The notes: generated by a model not told the origin, from the sequence alone. A stretch of DNA of 64,000 nt from Cytophaga hutchinsonii ATCC 33406 (GCF_000014145.1 NC_008255.1:4356001-4420000), one strand, 5' to 3'. Shown: positions 1 through 9,021, counted from the first letter of the stretch. A program made the numbers and translations.

Positions 1-533
1 TAAAAAAATCATTGCATCCAAACAAGGAAGTATATGTGCAGCATATTCACCGGCTTGACAGGCCGGTGAGCGGTATTGTACTTTTTGCTAAAAAGAAATC
101 CATGCTGAAAGAATTAAGCGAACAGTTTGCACAGCGTACAGTTAAAAAATATTACCAGGCATTAACGCGTAAGGTAACAACCAATGGAAAGGGTGCATTG
201 AATCATTGGCATTTCAAAGATTCTAAAAATAAGAAGGCAATACTTTATAAGGAAGAACAGCAGGAAACATCAGCTGTATCATTAGGATATAGCACGTCAG
301 ATTACAATGCAGATTATACGTTGTGGGATATACAGCTGAATACAGGAAAGTATCATCAGATACGTGCTCAATTGTCTTTTGAAGGATATCCCATATTGGG
401 TGATGAATGCTACAAATCTACTGATGTGTATGCACCGAATGCCATTGCCCTGCATGCTTGTAAATTAGAGTTTGTACATCCTGTGAGTAAAGAATCAATG
501 CGTTTGGAAGCACAGCCAAATTGGCTTGTATAA
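1..533 (+). CDS. RluA/TruC-family RNA pseudouridine synthase, 5' end outside window
   Basis: The reading frame is open to the left edge, so the N-terminus is missing. The visible part carries the family's catalytic motif HRLDRPVSG (Asp is the nucleophile in this family) and the downstream KKYYQAL and Y-HQIRAQL segments typical of RluA-type enzymes, which isomerise uridine to pseudouridine in rRNA or tRNA. About 177 residues are visible, roughly the catalytic C-terminal two thirds of a short single-domain member. No S4 domain can be seen, but it could lie outside the window. Target RNA cannot be told from the sequence. A TTG at 12 could be read as a start, but it is an internal Leu codon. Confidence 0.9.
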   Translation, partial: KKSLHPNKEVYVQHIHRLDRPVSGIVLFAKKKSMLKELSEQFAQRTVKKYYQALTRKVTTNGKGALNHWHFKDSKNKKAILYKEEQQETSAVSLGYSTSDYNADYTLWDIQLNTGKYHQIRAQLSFEGYPILGDECYKSTDVYAPNAIALHACKLEFVHPVSKESMRLEAQPNWLV

Positions 534-565
534 GTGAATTAAAAACTTTTATTAAAATATAGCAT

Positions 566-904
566 ATGGAAAATTATGCGGTTGTATTAAGCTATTAGCA
601 TTAATGATTGGCTTTTCAGCAGTTGCTGATAAAATAAAACTGCCATACCTCATTCTTCTTATTGTTGTAGGTATTGCTATTGGCTTTGTCCCCAACGATG
701 CCGGAAATAGAACTGAATCCGGATATAATCTTTTTAATTTTTCTGCCGCCATTATTATATGACGCAGCATTTAATATTTAAATAAATGAATTCCGAACCA
801 ATCTGAACACAATAAGTACATTAGCTATTTCACTTGTTGGCCAAGGCTTAACATTGCCGTGGCTTGTAAAAAAACTCAGCATATTAAATAACCAACAATG
901 TTAA
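566..904 (+). pseudogene. Remnant of a CPA1-type Na+/H+ antiporter
   Basis: Three-frame reading gives pieces of one protein. It starts MENYAVVLS at 566, then shifts frame to LLALMIGFSAVADKIKLPY (592 onward), then shifts again near 695-705 to ELNPDIIFLIFLPPLLYDAA (about 706 onward), the conserved early membrane helices of CPA1 antiporters. A TAA then interrupts the frame before NEFRTNLNTISTLAISLV. The text next jumps to GQGLTLPWLVKKL, which in the family lies near the C-terminal end of the membrane domain, and stops at 904. So there are at least two frameshifts, one nonsense codon and a large internal deletion. The gene is dead; its 3' end touches the stop of the minus-strand deacetylase. Confidence 0.8.
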
Positions 905-1704
905 ATGTATCTGTATTGTGAACGTTCAATGCCAGTTCCGTTTAATAATATATCCCAGTCACATTTTTTCAAAAAATCATATTCTTTTTTTCGTTGCAGA
1001 TAAGAGCCGGCTTTATCTTCCCGTGCAGGGTGGCACATCCATTCAATGGTCGAATAATGGGATAGAGAAAGTTTTTTTAGTATAGGTTGAACATCGGTTG
1101 AAAACGAAAATCCGGAGTGTGTAAAATCCGTCACCAACACATCCGGACTATTGAATTTATTTAAATTATTTTTTGTGCACTGATAAAAAAAATAAATCAA
1201 ATACCTTCTGATATTTTTTACCTCCAGTGGCCGGCACCGGCGGATATTTTTAACACCAATCTCATGCAGCGCCTGGGTGATCATTCCGCTTAAAAACGGA
1301 TATTGATGAATGTGCTGGTGACTATCGGCATGCGTTATATCGATTCCATGATCGGACAAATAATAGTATTGTGACTTTATTTCGAGAAGTACATCGCTAT
1401 AATTTAGTTCGCCAAAAAATGCCCGCTGAAATAATGTTTTAGAATCATAAAAATTTCCGCACGCATCGTGCAGCGTAGATCTTGTTGAACCTGATAATGC
1501 CTGGCCGGAATTTAAACAAACATGTATACCCAGCGAAGCCCGATCCTGAAAAGGACTGATAGCACGCAATACATCACTGTCGCAATAATTTGCTAATAGC
1601 GTAACGTTATGAATGCTGTCTGATTGCAGCAGGTCAATTATAGCTGCGTTTGCATCTAGATCCCAGCCATAATCGTCTGTATTAAGAAGCAGCCTTTTTT
1701 TCAT
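901..1704 (-). CDS. YdjC/ChbG/HpnK-family carbohydrate deacetylase
   Basis: 267 residues, near the usual length. The N-terminus has the family motif LLLNTDDYGW (metal-binding Asp pair); further on come GIHVCLNSGQ and the second metal motif ADSHQHIHQ. Members remove the N-acetyl group from amino sugars: ChbG acts on chitobiose, HpnK on a hopanoid glycan, and Francisella NaxD on undecaprenyl-phosphate-GalNAc. No signal peptide is visible, so it is likely cytoplasmic. It is the last gene of a four-gene operon; its start overlaps the end of the GT2 gene by 23 bases. The context (GT2 plus ArnT-like transferase) favours a lipid-linked N-acetylhexosamine as substrate. That part is inference. Confidence 0.85.
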   Translation of the reverse strand: MKKRLLLNTDDYGWDLDANAAIIDLLQSDSIHNVTLLANYCDSDVLRAISPFQDRASLGIHVCLNSGQALSGSTRSTLHDACGNFYDSKTLFQRAFFGELNYSDVLLEIKSQYYYLSDHGIDITHADSHQHIHQYPFLSGMITQALHEIGVKNIRRCRPLEVKNIRRYLIYFFYQCTKNNLNKFNSPDVLVTDFTHSGFSFSTDVQPILKKLSLSHYSTIEWMCHPAREDKAGSYLQRKKEYDFLKKCDWDILLNGTGIERSQYRYI

Positions 1705-2677
1705 TTTGTGTATTCGTAATAATGGAACGGATAGAGTAGGGCGACATTCTTTTTTGCCCGAAATAATTATAAACGCCTACTTCAGCAAGAATGCCGATGC
1801 TTATAAAAAGCATGCCCATAATCACCAGCATACAACTGGAGAAAAACTCTACGATATACTGTTCTTTAATATTTAAATGGAAAAATAAATTACCAATACT
1901 AAAACCCGCAACACAAACCAGTCCTATAAAAAGCATACCAAAGCCTATGCTTCCAAATAACCGGAATGGTTTTTTTAAATACGAAACAAAAAATTTCAGA
2001 AAAATTAAATCAAGAAGCACTTTCCATATTTTATTCATTTTGTAATTACTGACACCGTGTAAACGTTCGTGAATCGTTATCGGTATTTCTGTATAGCGGA
2101 TTCCCTTGCGTGCAACAATTGCCCCTAAAAACCGATGATTGTCGCCTAATAAATTAGATTGCTTTAACAAATAGGCTCTGTATGCTTTGTACGTGGCGCC
2201 AAAATAACTCATATCGACCTGCGCCAGTTTACGGATCAGTTTATGGGCCATGGCTGACAGCTTGCTTTTCAACCAGCTATCCGGCCTTTTTTCTTTTGAG
2301 CCACCAACCAGATCATACCCTTCTTCTATTTTTTTCATAAAGCGGATAATATCCAGTGGATCATGTTGCAAATCCCCATCCATCGCAATAATTACATCTC
2401 CTTTGGCTAATTCAAATCCGGCACGCAATGCAATTGTCTGTCCATAATTACCCGCCAGGTCAATACCTTTCAATTCAGAAAACACCAGGCACATTTCTGA
2501 AATAATATCCGCAGAATCATCCGTGCTTCCATCATTTACTAAAATAATTTCAAAGCGATGCGGTAACGAAGAGAGTACCTGGTGTAAACGGCTGCAGAGT
2601 TCCGCAATATTTTTTTCTTCGTTGTAGACCGGCACCACAACGGAAATTTTGTTAATTACAATATCAGGACGCGGCAT
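1682..2677 (-). CDS. GT2 glycosyltransferase with two C-terminal TM helices (DPM1/GtrB/ArnC type)
   Basis: The N-terminus reads ISVVVPVYNEEKNI, followed by LVNDGSTDDS and the metal-binding MDGDLQHDP, all hallmarks of the polyprenyl-phosphate sugar transferase branch of GT2. After about residue 220 there are two hydrophobic segments (about 245-270 and 280-310), as in ArnC, GtrB and FlmF. These enzymes move a sugar from a nucleotide onto undecaprenyl phosphate at the cytoplasmic face. An in-frame start exists 33 bases upstream (2710), but the ATG at 2677, directly before PRPDIVINK, fits the family better. It overlaps the preceding gene by 14 bases, implying translational coupling. Confidence 0.88.
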   Translation of the reverse strand: MPRPDIVINKISVVVPVYNEEKNIAELCSRLHQVLSSLPHRFEIILVNDGSTDDSADIISEMCLVFSELKGIDLAGNYGQTIALRAGFELAKGDVIIAMDGDLQHDPLDIIRFMKKIEEGYDLVGGSKEKRPDSWLKSKLSAMAHKLIRKLAQVDMSYFGATYKAYRAYLLKQSNLLGDNHRFLGAIVARKGIRYTEIPITIHERLHGVSNYKMNKIWKVLLDLIFLKFFVSYLKKPFRLFGSIGFGMLFIGLVCVAGFSIGNLFFHLNIKEQYIVEFFSSCMLVIMGMLFISIGILAEVGVYNYFGQKRMSPYSIRSIITNTQNEKKAAS

Positions 2678-3533
2678 AATAATTATTTTTTTTAATGGGA
2701 TTAAACACAAAGTATATTCCGAAGAGAGAAACAGTTAAAGAGATCAGGTAGAATAACAAGCCAATACAAACAGCAGCGTCTTTGTCAAGTAAGAAATAAG
2801 CAGAGGCTGCCAGGAATGTATATTCTCTCGCGCCTAAACCGCCAATGCTTACAGGTAACACAGCAACAATAGAGGACAATAAAAAGGCGAACAGATAAAG
2901 CATGTACATTCCATCAATATCCAGCGCAAAAGAAATACATAGCGCACAGAAACACTGCAGTATCTGTACAAGCCAGGAAAGTAATTCTGTCTTTAAGAAT
3001 ACAAGGCCGGTAAAGAACGTGCGACAAAAAAATCTGTAGTAGAATATATTTATAGAAAGCACAAGAAAAGAAGCCGCATATATAGAAGGAATGGGATAGG
3101 AAACAGTTAATAAAAGAAAAGCCAGATTACAAAGTGCTACAAGGCCGCTGACCCGATCAAAAAAAACCACTTTGGTAATTGGTACATGCGCATAACCAAA
3201 ATCATTTTTTATTTTGATCACTTTATATGCATCTCCGCCAATACCACCCGGAAGAATGATATTATAAAGCATGCACAATAAATAAAGCTTGTGGCTGTAT
3301 GAATCAGGAATGGACAAATTATTTTTATCGAATAACAGATGCAGGCGAATGGAAGAAAATAGTTTGGATAAAATAAATAAACAGACTGCCGCCAATAACC
3401 AAAAAAGTTTAACATGCAGAAGAAGCTGAAAAATAAAATCGACAGATATTTTTGTATACACGAAGTATAAAGCAAGGCAGGTTACCAAGAGCTTTATGGA
3501 AAATACCAGGTATCGTTTTGTGGGGGCGTTCAT
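2664..3533 (-). CDS. UPF0104/LPG-synthase-TM-type integral membrane protein, possible lipid flippase
   Basis: 289 residues with about eight hydrophobic segments. It has the family signatures LPGGIGGDAYKV (about residues 95-106) and PVSIGGLGAREY (about 227-238), found in the flippase-like membrane domain of MprF and in stand-alone UPF0104/AglD proteins. The soluble aminoacyl transferase domain of MprF is absent. It sits between an ArnT-like transferase (4-base overlap) and a GT2 enzyme (14-base overlap). A role in moving the undecaprenyl-phosphate sugar across the inner membrane is an inference from this position; UPF0104 proteins are poorly characterised. A second, unrelated-context member lies at 62338-63366. 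Confidence 0.75.
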   Translation of the reverse strand: MNAPTKRYLVFSIKLLVTCLALYFVYTKISVDFIFQLLLHVKLFWLLAAVCLFILSKLFSSIRLHLLFDKNNLSIPDSYSHKLYLLCMLYNIILPGGIGGDAYKVIKIKNDFGYAHVPITKVVFFDRVSGLVALCNLAFLLLTVSYPIPSIYAASFLVLSINIFYYRFFCRTFFTGLVFLKTELLSWLVQILQCFCALCISFALDIDGMYMLYLFAFLLSSIVAVLPVSIGGLGAREYTFLAASAYFLLDKDAAVCIGLLFYLISLTVSLFGIYFVFNPIKKNNYYAAS

Positions 3534-5104
3534 TTTTTTACCAAATACAGTGTTGTGTTATCATAAGAGACCTGAAAACTATAGAGTATAGTTAAATGAT
3601 ATCTCTTTTTTAGCGCATAACGGTTGCAGATGTAATAATTACCAGCTACCGGCGGCCGTTTCTTTTGATGAATGATTTGCTTTTTATTCAGCGTGATATA
3701 ATAAAGTATGTCATCATTGATCGGTGGATATGCCAATAGATATAAAGGTTTACTTTTTGTAAGGGCAGCAATGGTAGCACCGATCTGCTTGTTTACACTT
3801 TCTGTAGCTTCTTTAGCCCGTAAAGGTAAAATGTATAAGTTAAAGCTGATACGGAGTATGACCAACAGTATGAAAAGAGAGAATATGCTGTTTAATTTTT
3901 TTGTGATAGTCACATACAGCAGTATGCAAATACCCGCCAATGGAATACCTGTCTTTAAAACGGAATATTCAATAAAACTGAATCTGTTGAGGAATGGAAG
4001 AATAAGGATTGTAACACCTGATACTAGCTGCAAGACCAAAACAATTTTTGAAATAGATGTTTCGACTTTATCGGAATAAATTTTTTGAAATAGATAAAAA
4101 GTGACCGTGAAAAATAATGGTAAAAACATAAATAAATACCGTGCACGTGTTTCTGCTGACAACCAGTACAAAACTATGTTACAGCCTATGATTATAAAGG
4201 AAACAAAAACAAAATCATTTTCTTTAAGCAAGAAAATACTGTTTCGTCTGAAAAATAAAAGTAGCAAGAGACTGAATGGTAAAAAGTCAGCAATGAATTG
4301 AAAAGGAAAGGATGCAATATGAATCAATGTTTCATTAAACCCTACAGAAGCAGGAGTGCGTTGTGTAGATTGATGAAGGAGGGTATTGAAGACGGTTTCA
4401 AGTGACATACGCTCGCTGTATTCATAATAGTAGATAGAAAGTAATAAAATAAAAATGCAAATGCCGGCTGCGTGTGCACAGCTGATAAGCGCACGGAATT
4501 TTTTTCTGTAAATAAAAACACTTAATAATGTAAAGAATTGAAAGGTACACGCGGGAAAACCTTTAAGGAAAAAACCAATTGTACAGAGTATATAAGAGCC
4601 GGCAAATAAATAAAAGTAGCTTTCTTTTCTGGATTGGATTAGTATCAGATAAAAGTTAGCAACAACGATTAAGGAAAATACCGGATCAATGTATCCCATC
4701 ATTGAATCGTAAAAGAGAATGCGGCCGCAGGTTAAAAATGCCAGGCTGCTCCACAAAGCAATTTGTTTGTTTACATGTTTTGAACAAACGATGAAATGCA
4801 GAATGCTTAAAATAAAAAAGCTACCTGTGGAAATAATCCGCAGGTGCCATTCAGAAAAATTTTTTGTATGCTTTATTAAAAAGCCAACGATCCAATTAAA
4901 CAAAGGTGGCTTGTTTAAATAAGGTTCACCGGCAATTGTAGGAAATACATAATCGCCGCTCAGGACCATTTCTAAGGACACAAGCGCACGTATCGGCTCA
5001 TCTGCCAGTACCGGCATCAGTCCTAAATTAATATTGAAAACAATAAAGATAAGTAAAAGGAAAACAATAAAGATTGTATCTTCCTTTTGGAAATGAGATA
5101 ACAT
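3530..5104 (-). CDS. ArnT-like membrane glycosyltransferase (GT39/GT83, PMT-2 superfamily)
   Basis: 524 residues, close to the 550 of ArnT. After a first TM helix comes the first periplasmic loop motif LADEPIRAL, the position of the catalytic acidic residue in ArnT/PMT enzymes, and then GEPYLNKPPLFNW. About 11 further hydrophobic stretches follow, then a C-terminal soluble tail of about 100 residues. Such enzymes take a sugar from undecaprenyl phosphate at the periplasmic face and add it to lipid A or another acceptor. It is the first gene of the operon; the leader is shared with a divergent gene. Acceptor and sugar are not known from sequence. Confidence 0.85.
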   Translation of the reverse strand: MLSHFQKEDTIFIVFLLLIFIVFNINLGLMPVLADEPIRALVSLEMVLSGDYVFPTIAGEPYLNKPPLFNWIVGFLIKHTKNFSEWHLRIISTGSFFILSILHFIVCSKHVNKQIALWSSLAFLTCGRILFYDSMMGYIDPVFSLIVVANFYLILIQSRKESYFYLFAGSYILCTIGFFLKGFPACTFQFFTLLSVFIYRKKFRALISCAHAAGICIFILLLSIYYYEYSERMSLETVFNTLLHQSTQRTPASVGFNETLIHIASFPFQFIADFLPFSLLLLLFFRRNSIFLLKENDFVFVSFIIIGCNIVLYWLSAETRARYLFMFLPLFFTVTFYLFQKIYSDKVETSISKIVLVLQLVSGVTILILPFLNRFSFIEYSVLKTGIPLAGICILLYVTITKKLNSIFSLFILLVILRISFNLYILPLRAKEATESVNKQIGATIAALTKSKPLYLLAYPPINDDILYYITLNKKQIIHQKKRPPVAGNYYICNRYALKKRYHLTILYSFQVSYDNTTLYLVKK

Positions 5105-5183
5105 TCATTAAAAGTATTGAATAGAAGTTACCAGAATGTTATCGCAGAATTATATTGAAGCGAAGGAATGATTATTATATTGT

Positions 5184-5191
5184 TACCTTTG
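5184..5191 (+). promoter_or_regulatory. Bacteroidota -7 promoter element (TACCTTTG)
   Basis: TACCTTTG matches the Bacteroidota consensus TAnnTTTG exactly and lies about 104 bases before the start of the histidine-kinase-like gene. A TTG at 5155-5157 is the nearest -33 candidate, but its spacing (26 bases) is longer than usual. This is a motif match only. Confidence 0.45.
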
Positions 5192-5294
5192 CTTTACCAA
5201 CAGCAGAAAAAAATATATTGGAACAATTTAAAAAAACCAAAATTTGCGTTTCGTAAAAGATTTTTATTTTATAGATTTATAAAAAGCCCGGTAA

Positions 5295-6191
5295 ATGATC
5301 CAAAAAAATAACATCGAAGTATATTTTCTTACTATATTATTAAGGATTTCATTTGTTGGTGTTCTGCTAATAACATTTTTTGACCTGGTTTTTGAATCCG
5401 GAAAATCCAGCGTAACAAGCAGCAACATTGTAGACATAATCATATTGGTCTGTATTGGTTTGGCTTTTATATTACTTCATTTTAATAAATACCATGCAGC
5501 TGTGATAACTGCCACGTTTACGCCATTAACTGCACTGTTTTATTCAAATATCTATCTGCCGCATTCGACCACAGCCATGGCAGCTATTATCGCTATCGGT
5601 TTCTCTTTTTCAATTTTGCTTAACGGGATCAGCAGAAAAATTATGCATGCGTATGTAGGCTTTGGTATGGCTGTTGTATTTTATTTTCAGTTTGCCGAAC
5701 CGAGTTTATATTTAAAGACCAGTTCGGGAGAGGTGATCACTACATTTATTTTTTACGCCGTTGTTTATAGCATCATCACATTTTCAGCAACAGCACTCAA
5801 GTTAAAATACGATTCCATCAACCGGGAATTAATCTCTAAAAATCAGGAACTGCTTGAAAAAAATATCCTGATGGAAAAAAAGAATCAGGAATTAATTGAA
5901 AGCGAAAACCAAATGAATGAAATCAACATACATTTGGAGCATATTGTGGAAGAACGTACTAACAATGTTAAAAGCAAAAATGAATATTTAGTAAAATACG
6001 CCTTTGCTAACGCGCATCACGTAAGGGGGCCGTTGGCACGTATTTTAGGCCTGCTTCAGCTTGCTAAAATAGAAACAACAGTTGATTACCCTTTTTTATT
6101 CAAAAACATTGAGCAGCAGGCCGAAGAAATTGATGAAGTATTAAAAACCATAAATAAGGAACTGGAAGAAGGGCAGGATATCTTTTTCTAG
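5295..6191 (+). CDS. Membrane protein with coiled coil and lone histidine-kinase DHp domain (no ATPase domain)
   Basis: 298 residues. Residues about 10-165 form six or so TM helices. Residues about 175-225 are a charged coiled coil (QELLEKNILMEKKNQELIES). The end is a dimerisation and phosphotransfer domain, with NAHHVRGPLARILGLLQLA, where H241 aligns with the phospho-acceptor His of HELRTPL. A normal kinase would go on for about 150 residues with N, G1 and G2 boxes. Here the frame stops about 57 residues after the His, and the next gene (opposite strand) ends 16 bases later, so no ATPase domain is hidden in another frame. It could be a phosphotransfer or sensing partner for another kinase, or a truncated gene. 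Confidence 0.75.
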   Translation: MIQKNNIEVYFLTILLRISFVGVLLITFFDLVFESGKSSVTSSNIVDIIILVCIGLAFILLHFNKYHAAVITATFTPLTALFYSNIYLPHSTTAMAAIIAIGFSFSILLNGISRKIMHAYVGFGMAVVFYFQFAEPSLYLKTSSGEVITTFIFYAVVYSIITFSATALKLKYDSINRELISKNQELLEKNILMEKKNQELIESENQMNEINIHLEHIVEERTNNVKSKNEYLVKYAFANAHHVRGPLARILGLLQLAKIETTVDYPFLFKNIEQQAEEIDEVLKTINKELEEGQDIFF

Positions 6192-6207
6192 TTTCCTCCA
6201 TTTTCTT

Positions 6208-9021
6208 TTACTGAATCAATACAAACGCTCCCCAGTAATACGGTTCCTTGTAAAGGGTTTTTAATTCCGCCTGAGCAGCCTTAAACGCTTTTTGTTTATC
6301 TGCTAATACCAGATAATTTTTATAAAAGCTGGTCATTAATTTTTGAGTTGCTTCATCATTTACTTTCCACAAGCTCATAATTAATGCATCTGCTCCTGCT
6401 ACAAGAAATGCACGCTGCAGCCCATATACACCTTCGCCATTTTTTACATCTCCCAGGCCCGTTTCACAGGCGCTCATAACTACAATTTCTGTTTTGTCTA
6501 AATTCAGATTCATTACTTCATAAGCGGTTAATACGCCATACTCGGCGTTGGCATCAATTGTCGCTTCCGCATTTGCCAACAGCAGCCCTGAACGCAGCAT
6601 AGGATTCAGCGCGGAATGTTCCGAACCAATGCCCATCGTTTTGTCCTCACCTTGTGTTTCGGCAATAAAAAATCCATGGGTAGCTATATGTAAAATTTTA
6701 GGATTAGATACTTTACGGATATTCTGTTCCGAAGCTTCATTCTGAACATACGTTGTAACCTTATATCCTTTTGCTGTAAGCTGTGTTTTGACTGATTCAA
6801 TTTCAACCTTTGTTCCCGGAAGCGGAGCGATACTTCCGGCAGTTCCAAAGACAGGATTACCAATCAATACGGCACTTGCAGCTGCAGTAGAAGCTGCGGC
6901 AGTTTTAAGTTTAATAATATCTTTTGAATTGGAAATAAGCTGAATATTTTTTTTATCCAGTAAATACGTTCCATCAGAAAATCTCAGTGTGCTGATATTT
7001 AATTGGCTGTATACACCATCCATAGATACGAAGATGGATTTTTTACCACTGGTCTTTTTATCAATCTCTTCCCAGTACTGTGTATACGAATACACATCGG
7101 CGAGTTTATTTTTAATCGAATTTCTATAATAGGCCAGGTATTTTTTTTCGAGCTGGTTGCCGTTCTTTAGTAAAACGAATGCTGGCAGGCTCATTTCTTT
7201 TGTAAGCACCAACGCACCATAATAAATAGTATCCGTTTTAATTTTATCAAATTTTGTAATGTGTATGATTTCGACAGCCGCATCATCCGTACCCAGGGCA
7301 AGCTGTATATTTTTCCACGTTACAGGTGCGTTTGTATAACCGGATTTAAAAACTGCTGAATGGGCAGAAAGATTTTTTTCTTTTGAATTAGCTGAACGTT
7401 CAATCGAATCTAAATTAATACGCTGTTCAGCCAGTTCAGATTTTGACATGCTGTATAACCGTGAAAGACTTTCTTTAGCATCCAGCCATTCCTGATATTC
7501 TTTAATTAAAGAAGCGTCTCCGCTGCTTAATATCTGTTGGCGGGTTTTGTTTGCAGCATTTAATAACAATGCTTTTGTTGCCAGCTGATAGGTATATAAT
7601 TGTCCTGTCAGCGCTGGCAGCTCTTTATACGTATCGGCAACAAAAGCTGCATAATGATCAAAGTGCGGATGCATTTTATCCCAGAAACGCGCTTTTTCGG
7701 CATCACTGAGAGCTGCAAAATATTCATTGATCAAAAGCATATTCTGATCCAGTACCGTTTGAAAACCGGATGATGCTACGGAATATTTTTTTGCCTGCCA
7801 ATCCAGCAAGGCAATGCATTCTTTAGTCTGCAAAACATCCGGATGGTTTTCACCAAGAGCTGCAATACGTATGGAGAGTGCTTTTGTAAGGTTTGTATAA
7901 GCGGCCGGCTGCTGATCCTGTGTTCTGTAGTAATTTCCTAAATTCTGCAATACACCTGCATAAGATGGGTGATTGGCACCGAATTTTTTCAAATAAATAT
8001 CTGCTGATTTTTTTAATAACGACTCTACTTCTGAAGTTTTGTTCATCTGCATATATAGTTCGGCCTGTAGATTTAATAAATGCGCATAATCGGGGTGGCT
8101 GCTGCCTAAACGTTTTTCTTTAATGGCGATGGCCTTTTTATAGATCTCATCTGCTTTGGAATAAGAGCCCATTTCCTCATACAGCAAGGCCTGGTTGATC
8201 AGCAGGCGCTGATAGTTCGTTGATTTTTCAGTCATTTCCGCAGACGCAATTCGTATTGCTTCTGCCAATAACTGATCAGCCTGCTGAAAACGCCCCATTT
8301 CTTCAAAGAGCATGGCCTGGTTATTTAATGTAATGGCATAAGCAGGCGATTGCTTTCCCGGATTGATTGCATTCAATTGAATGGCCTTTTCCAGCAGTTT
8401 TTCTGCTTCGGTATATTTGCCCAAATCTTTATATAAAACACCCAGATTATTTACAGATGAACCATAAGCAACACTGGATTCGCCGGATTGTGTTTTACGA
8501 ATATCAATAGCCAGCTTGTCAAATTCTTCTGCTTTCGAATACCGGCCCATGGTATGATACAACAAGCCGATATTTGCAAGTACTTTGCTGTAGCCTGCTT
8601 CAGCGGTTAGTCCATTACTTTCATAAATGAGCTTTGAACTTAAAAAAGTATTTTCGGCCGCATTGAATTTGTTGGAAGCGTACATCATTTCCCCAACTTC
8701 ATTGTTTTCTTCCGCTTTTTGTAAAGGCGTTAAGGAAGATCCATCACTTTGCCTTAACACATCTGAAAACATCTTTTGATTGCGCAGCCATTTTTCTTCG
8801 TTTTCATATAAACCCGCATTGTCGCTGAGTGAAATGGCATAATTAAAACTAGTGGTGTCGTATTCGGCTTTGCTTTTATCTAATTGCGTAACGAGTGCAT
8901 TTTTTGTTTTAGTAAGAATAGCAGAGGTGGAAACGCCGCCAATTGACCCCGGGATTTTAGGAAGCTGGGAAAATGCTGTAACCGGAGCCAGTAAAAAGAA
9001 AAGTACAAATAGCTTGTTCAT
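6208..9021 (-). CDS. Exported TPR-CHAT protein (caspase-like protease domain)
   Basis: 937 residues. A signal peptide (MNKLFVLFFLLAPVTAFSQ) leads into about seven 42-residue TPR repeats (about residues 100-400) of the kinesin-light-chain/TPR_12 style, for example YAITLNNQAMLFEEMGRF. A helical linker follows, and then a C-terminal CHAT domain from about residue 620. The catalytic dyad is visible: H782 in HIATHGFF and C852 in MSACETGLG. CHAT domains are caspase-like cysteine proteases, found in separase relatives and in bacterial defence effectors. This one carries a secretion signal, so a periplasmic or surface role is more likely than classic cytoplasmic defence. No partner gene is adjacent. 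The start codon lies inside a long palindrome (9016-9066). Confidence 0.85.
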   Translation of the reverse strand: MNKLFVLFFLLAPVTAFSQLPKIPGSIGGVSTSAILTKTKNALVTQLDKSKAEYDTTSFNYAISLSDNAGLYENEEKWLRNQKMFSDVLRQSDGSSLTPLQKAEENNEVGEMMYASNKFNAAENTFLSSKLIYESNGLTAEAGYSKVLANIGLLYHTMGRYSKAEEFDKLAIDIRKTQSGESSVAYGSSVNNLGVLYKDLGKYTEAEKLLEKAIQLNAINPGKQSPAYAITLNNQAMLFEEMGRFQQADQLLAEAIRIASAEMTEKSTNYQRLLINQALLYEEMGSYSKADEIYKKAIAIKEKRLGSSHPDYAHLLNLQAELYMQMNKTSEVESLLKKSADIYLKKFGANHPSYAGVLQNLGNYYRTQDQQPAAYTNLTKALSIRIAALGENHPDVLQTKECIALLDWQAKKYSVASSGFQTVLDQNMLLINEYFAALSDAEKARFWDKMHPHFDHYAAFVADTYKELPALTGQLYTYQLATKALLLNAANKTRQQILSSGDASLIKEYQEWLDAKESLSRLYSMSKSELAEQRINLDSIERSANSKEKNLSAHSAVFKSGYTNAPVTWKNIQLALGTDDAAVEIIHITKFDKIKTDTIYYGALVLTKEMSLPAFVLLKNGNQLEKKYLAYYRNSIKNKLADVYSYTQYWEEIDKKTSGKKSIFVSMDGVYSQLNISTLRFSDGTYLLDKKNIQLISNSKDIIKLKTAAASTAAASAVLIGNPVFGTAGSIAPLPGTKVEIESVKTQLTAKGYKVTTYVQNEASEQNIRKVSNPKILHIATHGFFIAETQGEDKTMGIGSEHSALNPMLRSGLLLANAEATIDANAEYGVLTAYEVMNLNLDKTEIVVMSACETGLGDVKNGEGVYGLQRAFLVAGADALIMSLWKVNDEATQKLMTSFYKNYLVLADKQKAFKAAQAELKTLYKEPYYWGAFVLIQ

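Noticed and set aside
552-770. Minus-strand frame over the antiporter remnant
   Set aside because: It is the antisense of the pseudogene; the plus-strand text is clearly CPA1 antiporter.
3708-4079. 123-codon plus-strand frame inside the ArnT-like gene
   Set aside because: Shadow of an AT-rich membrane protein gene; composition is biased and there is no start signal.
6208-9021. CHAT gene as a CRISPR-linked or gasdermin-type defence effector
   Set aside because: It has a signal peptide, and no cas, gasdermin or other defence genes are adjacent.
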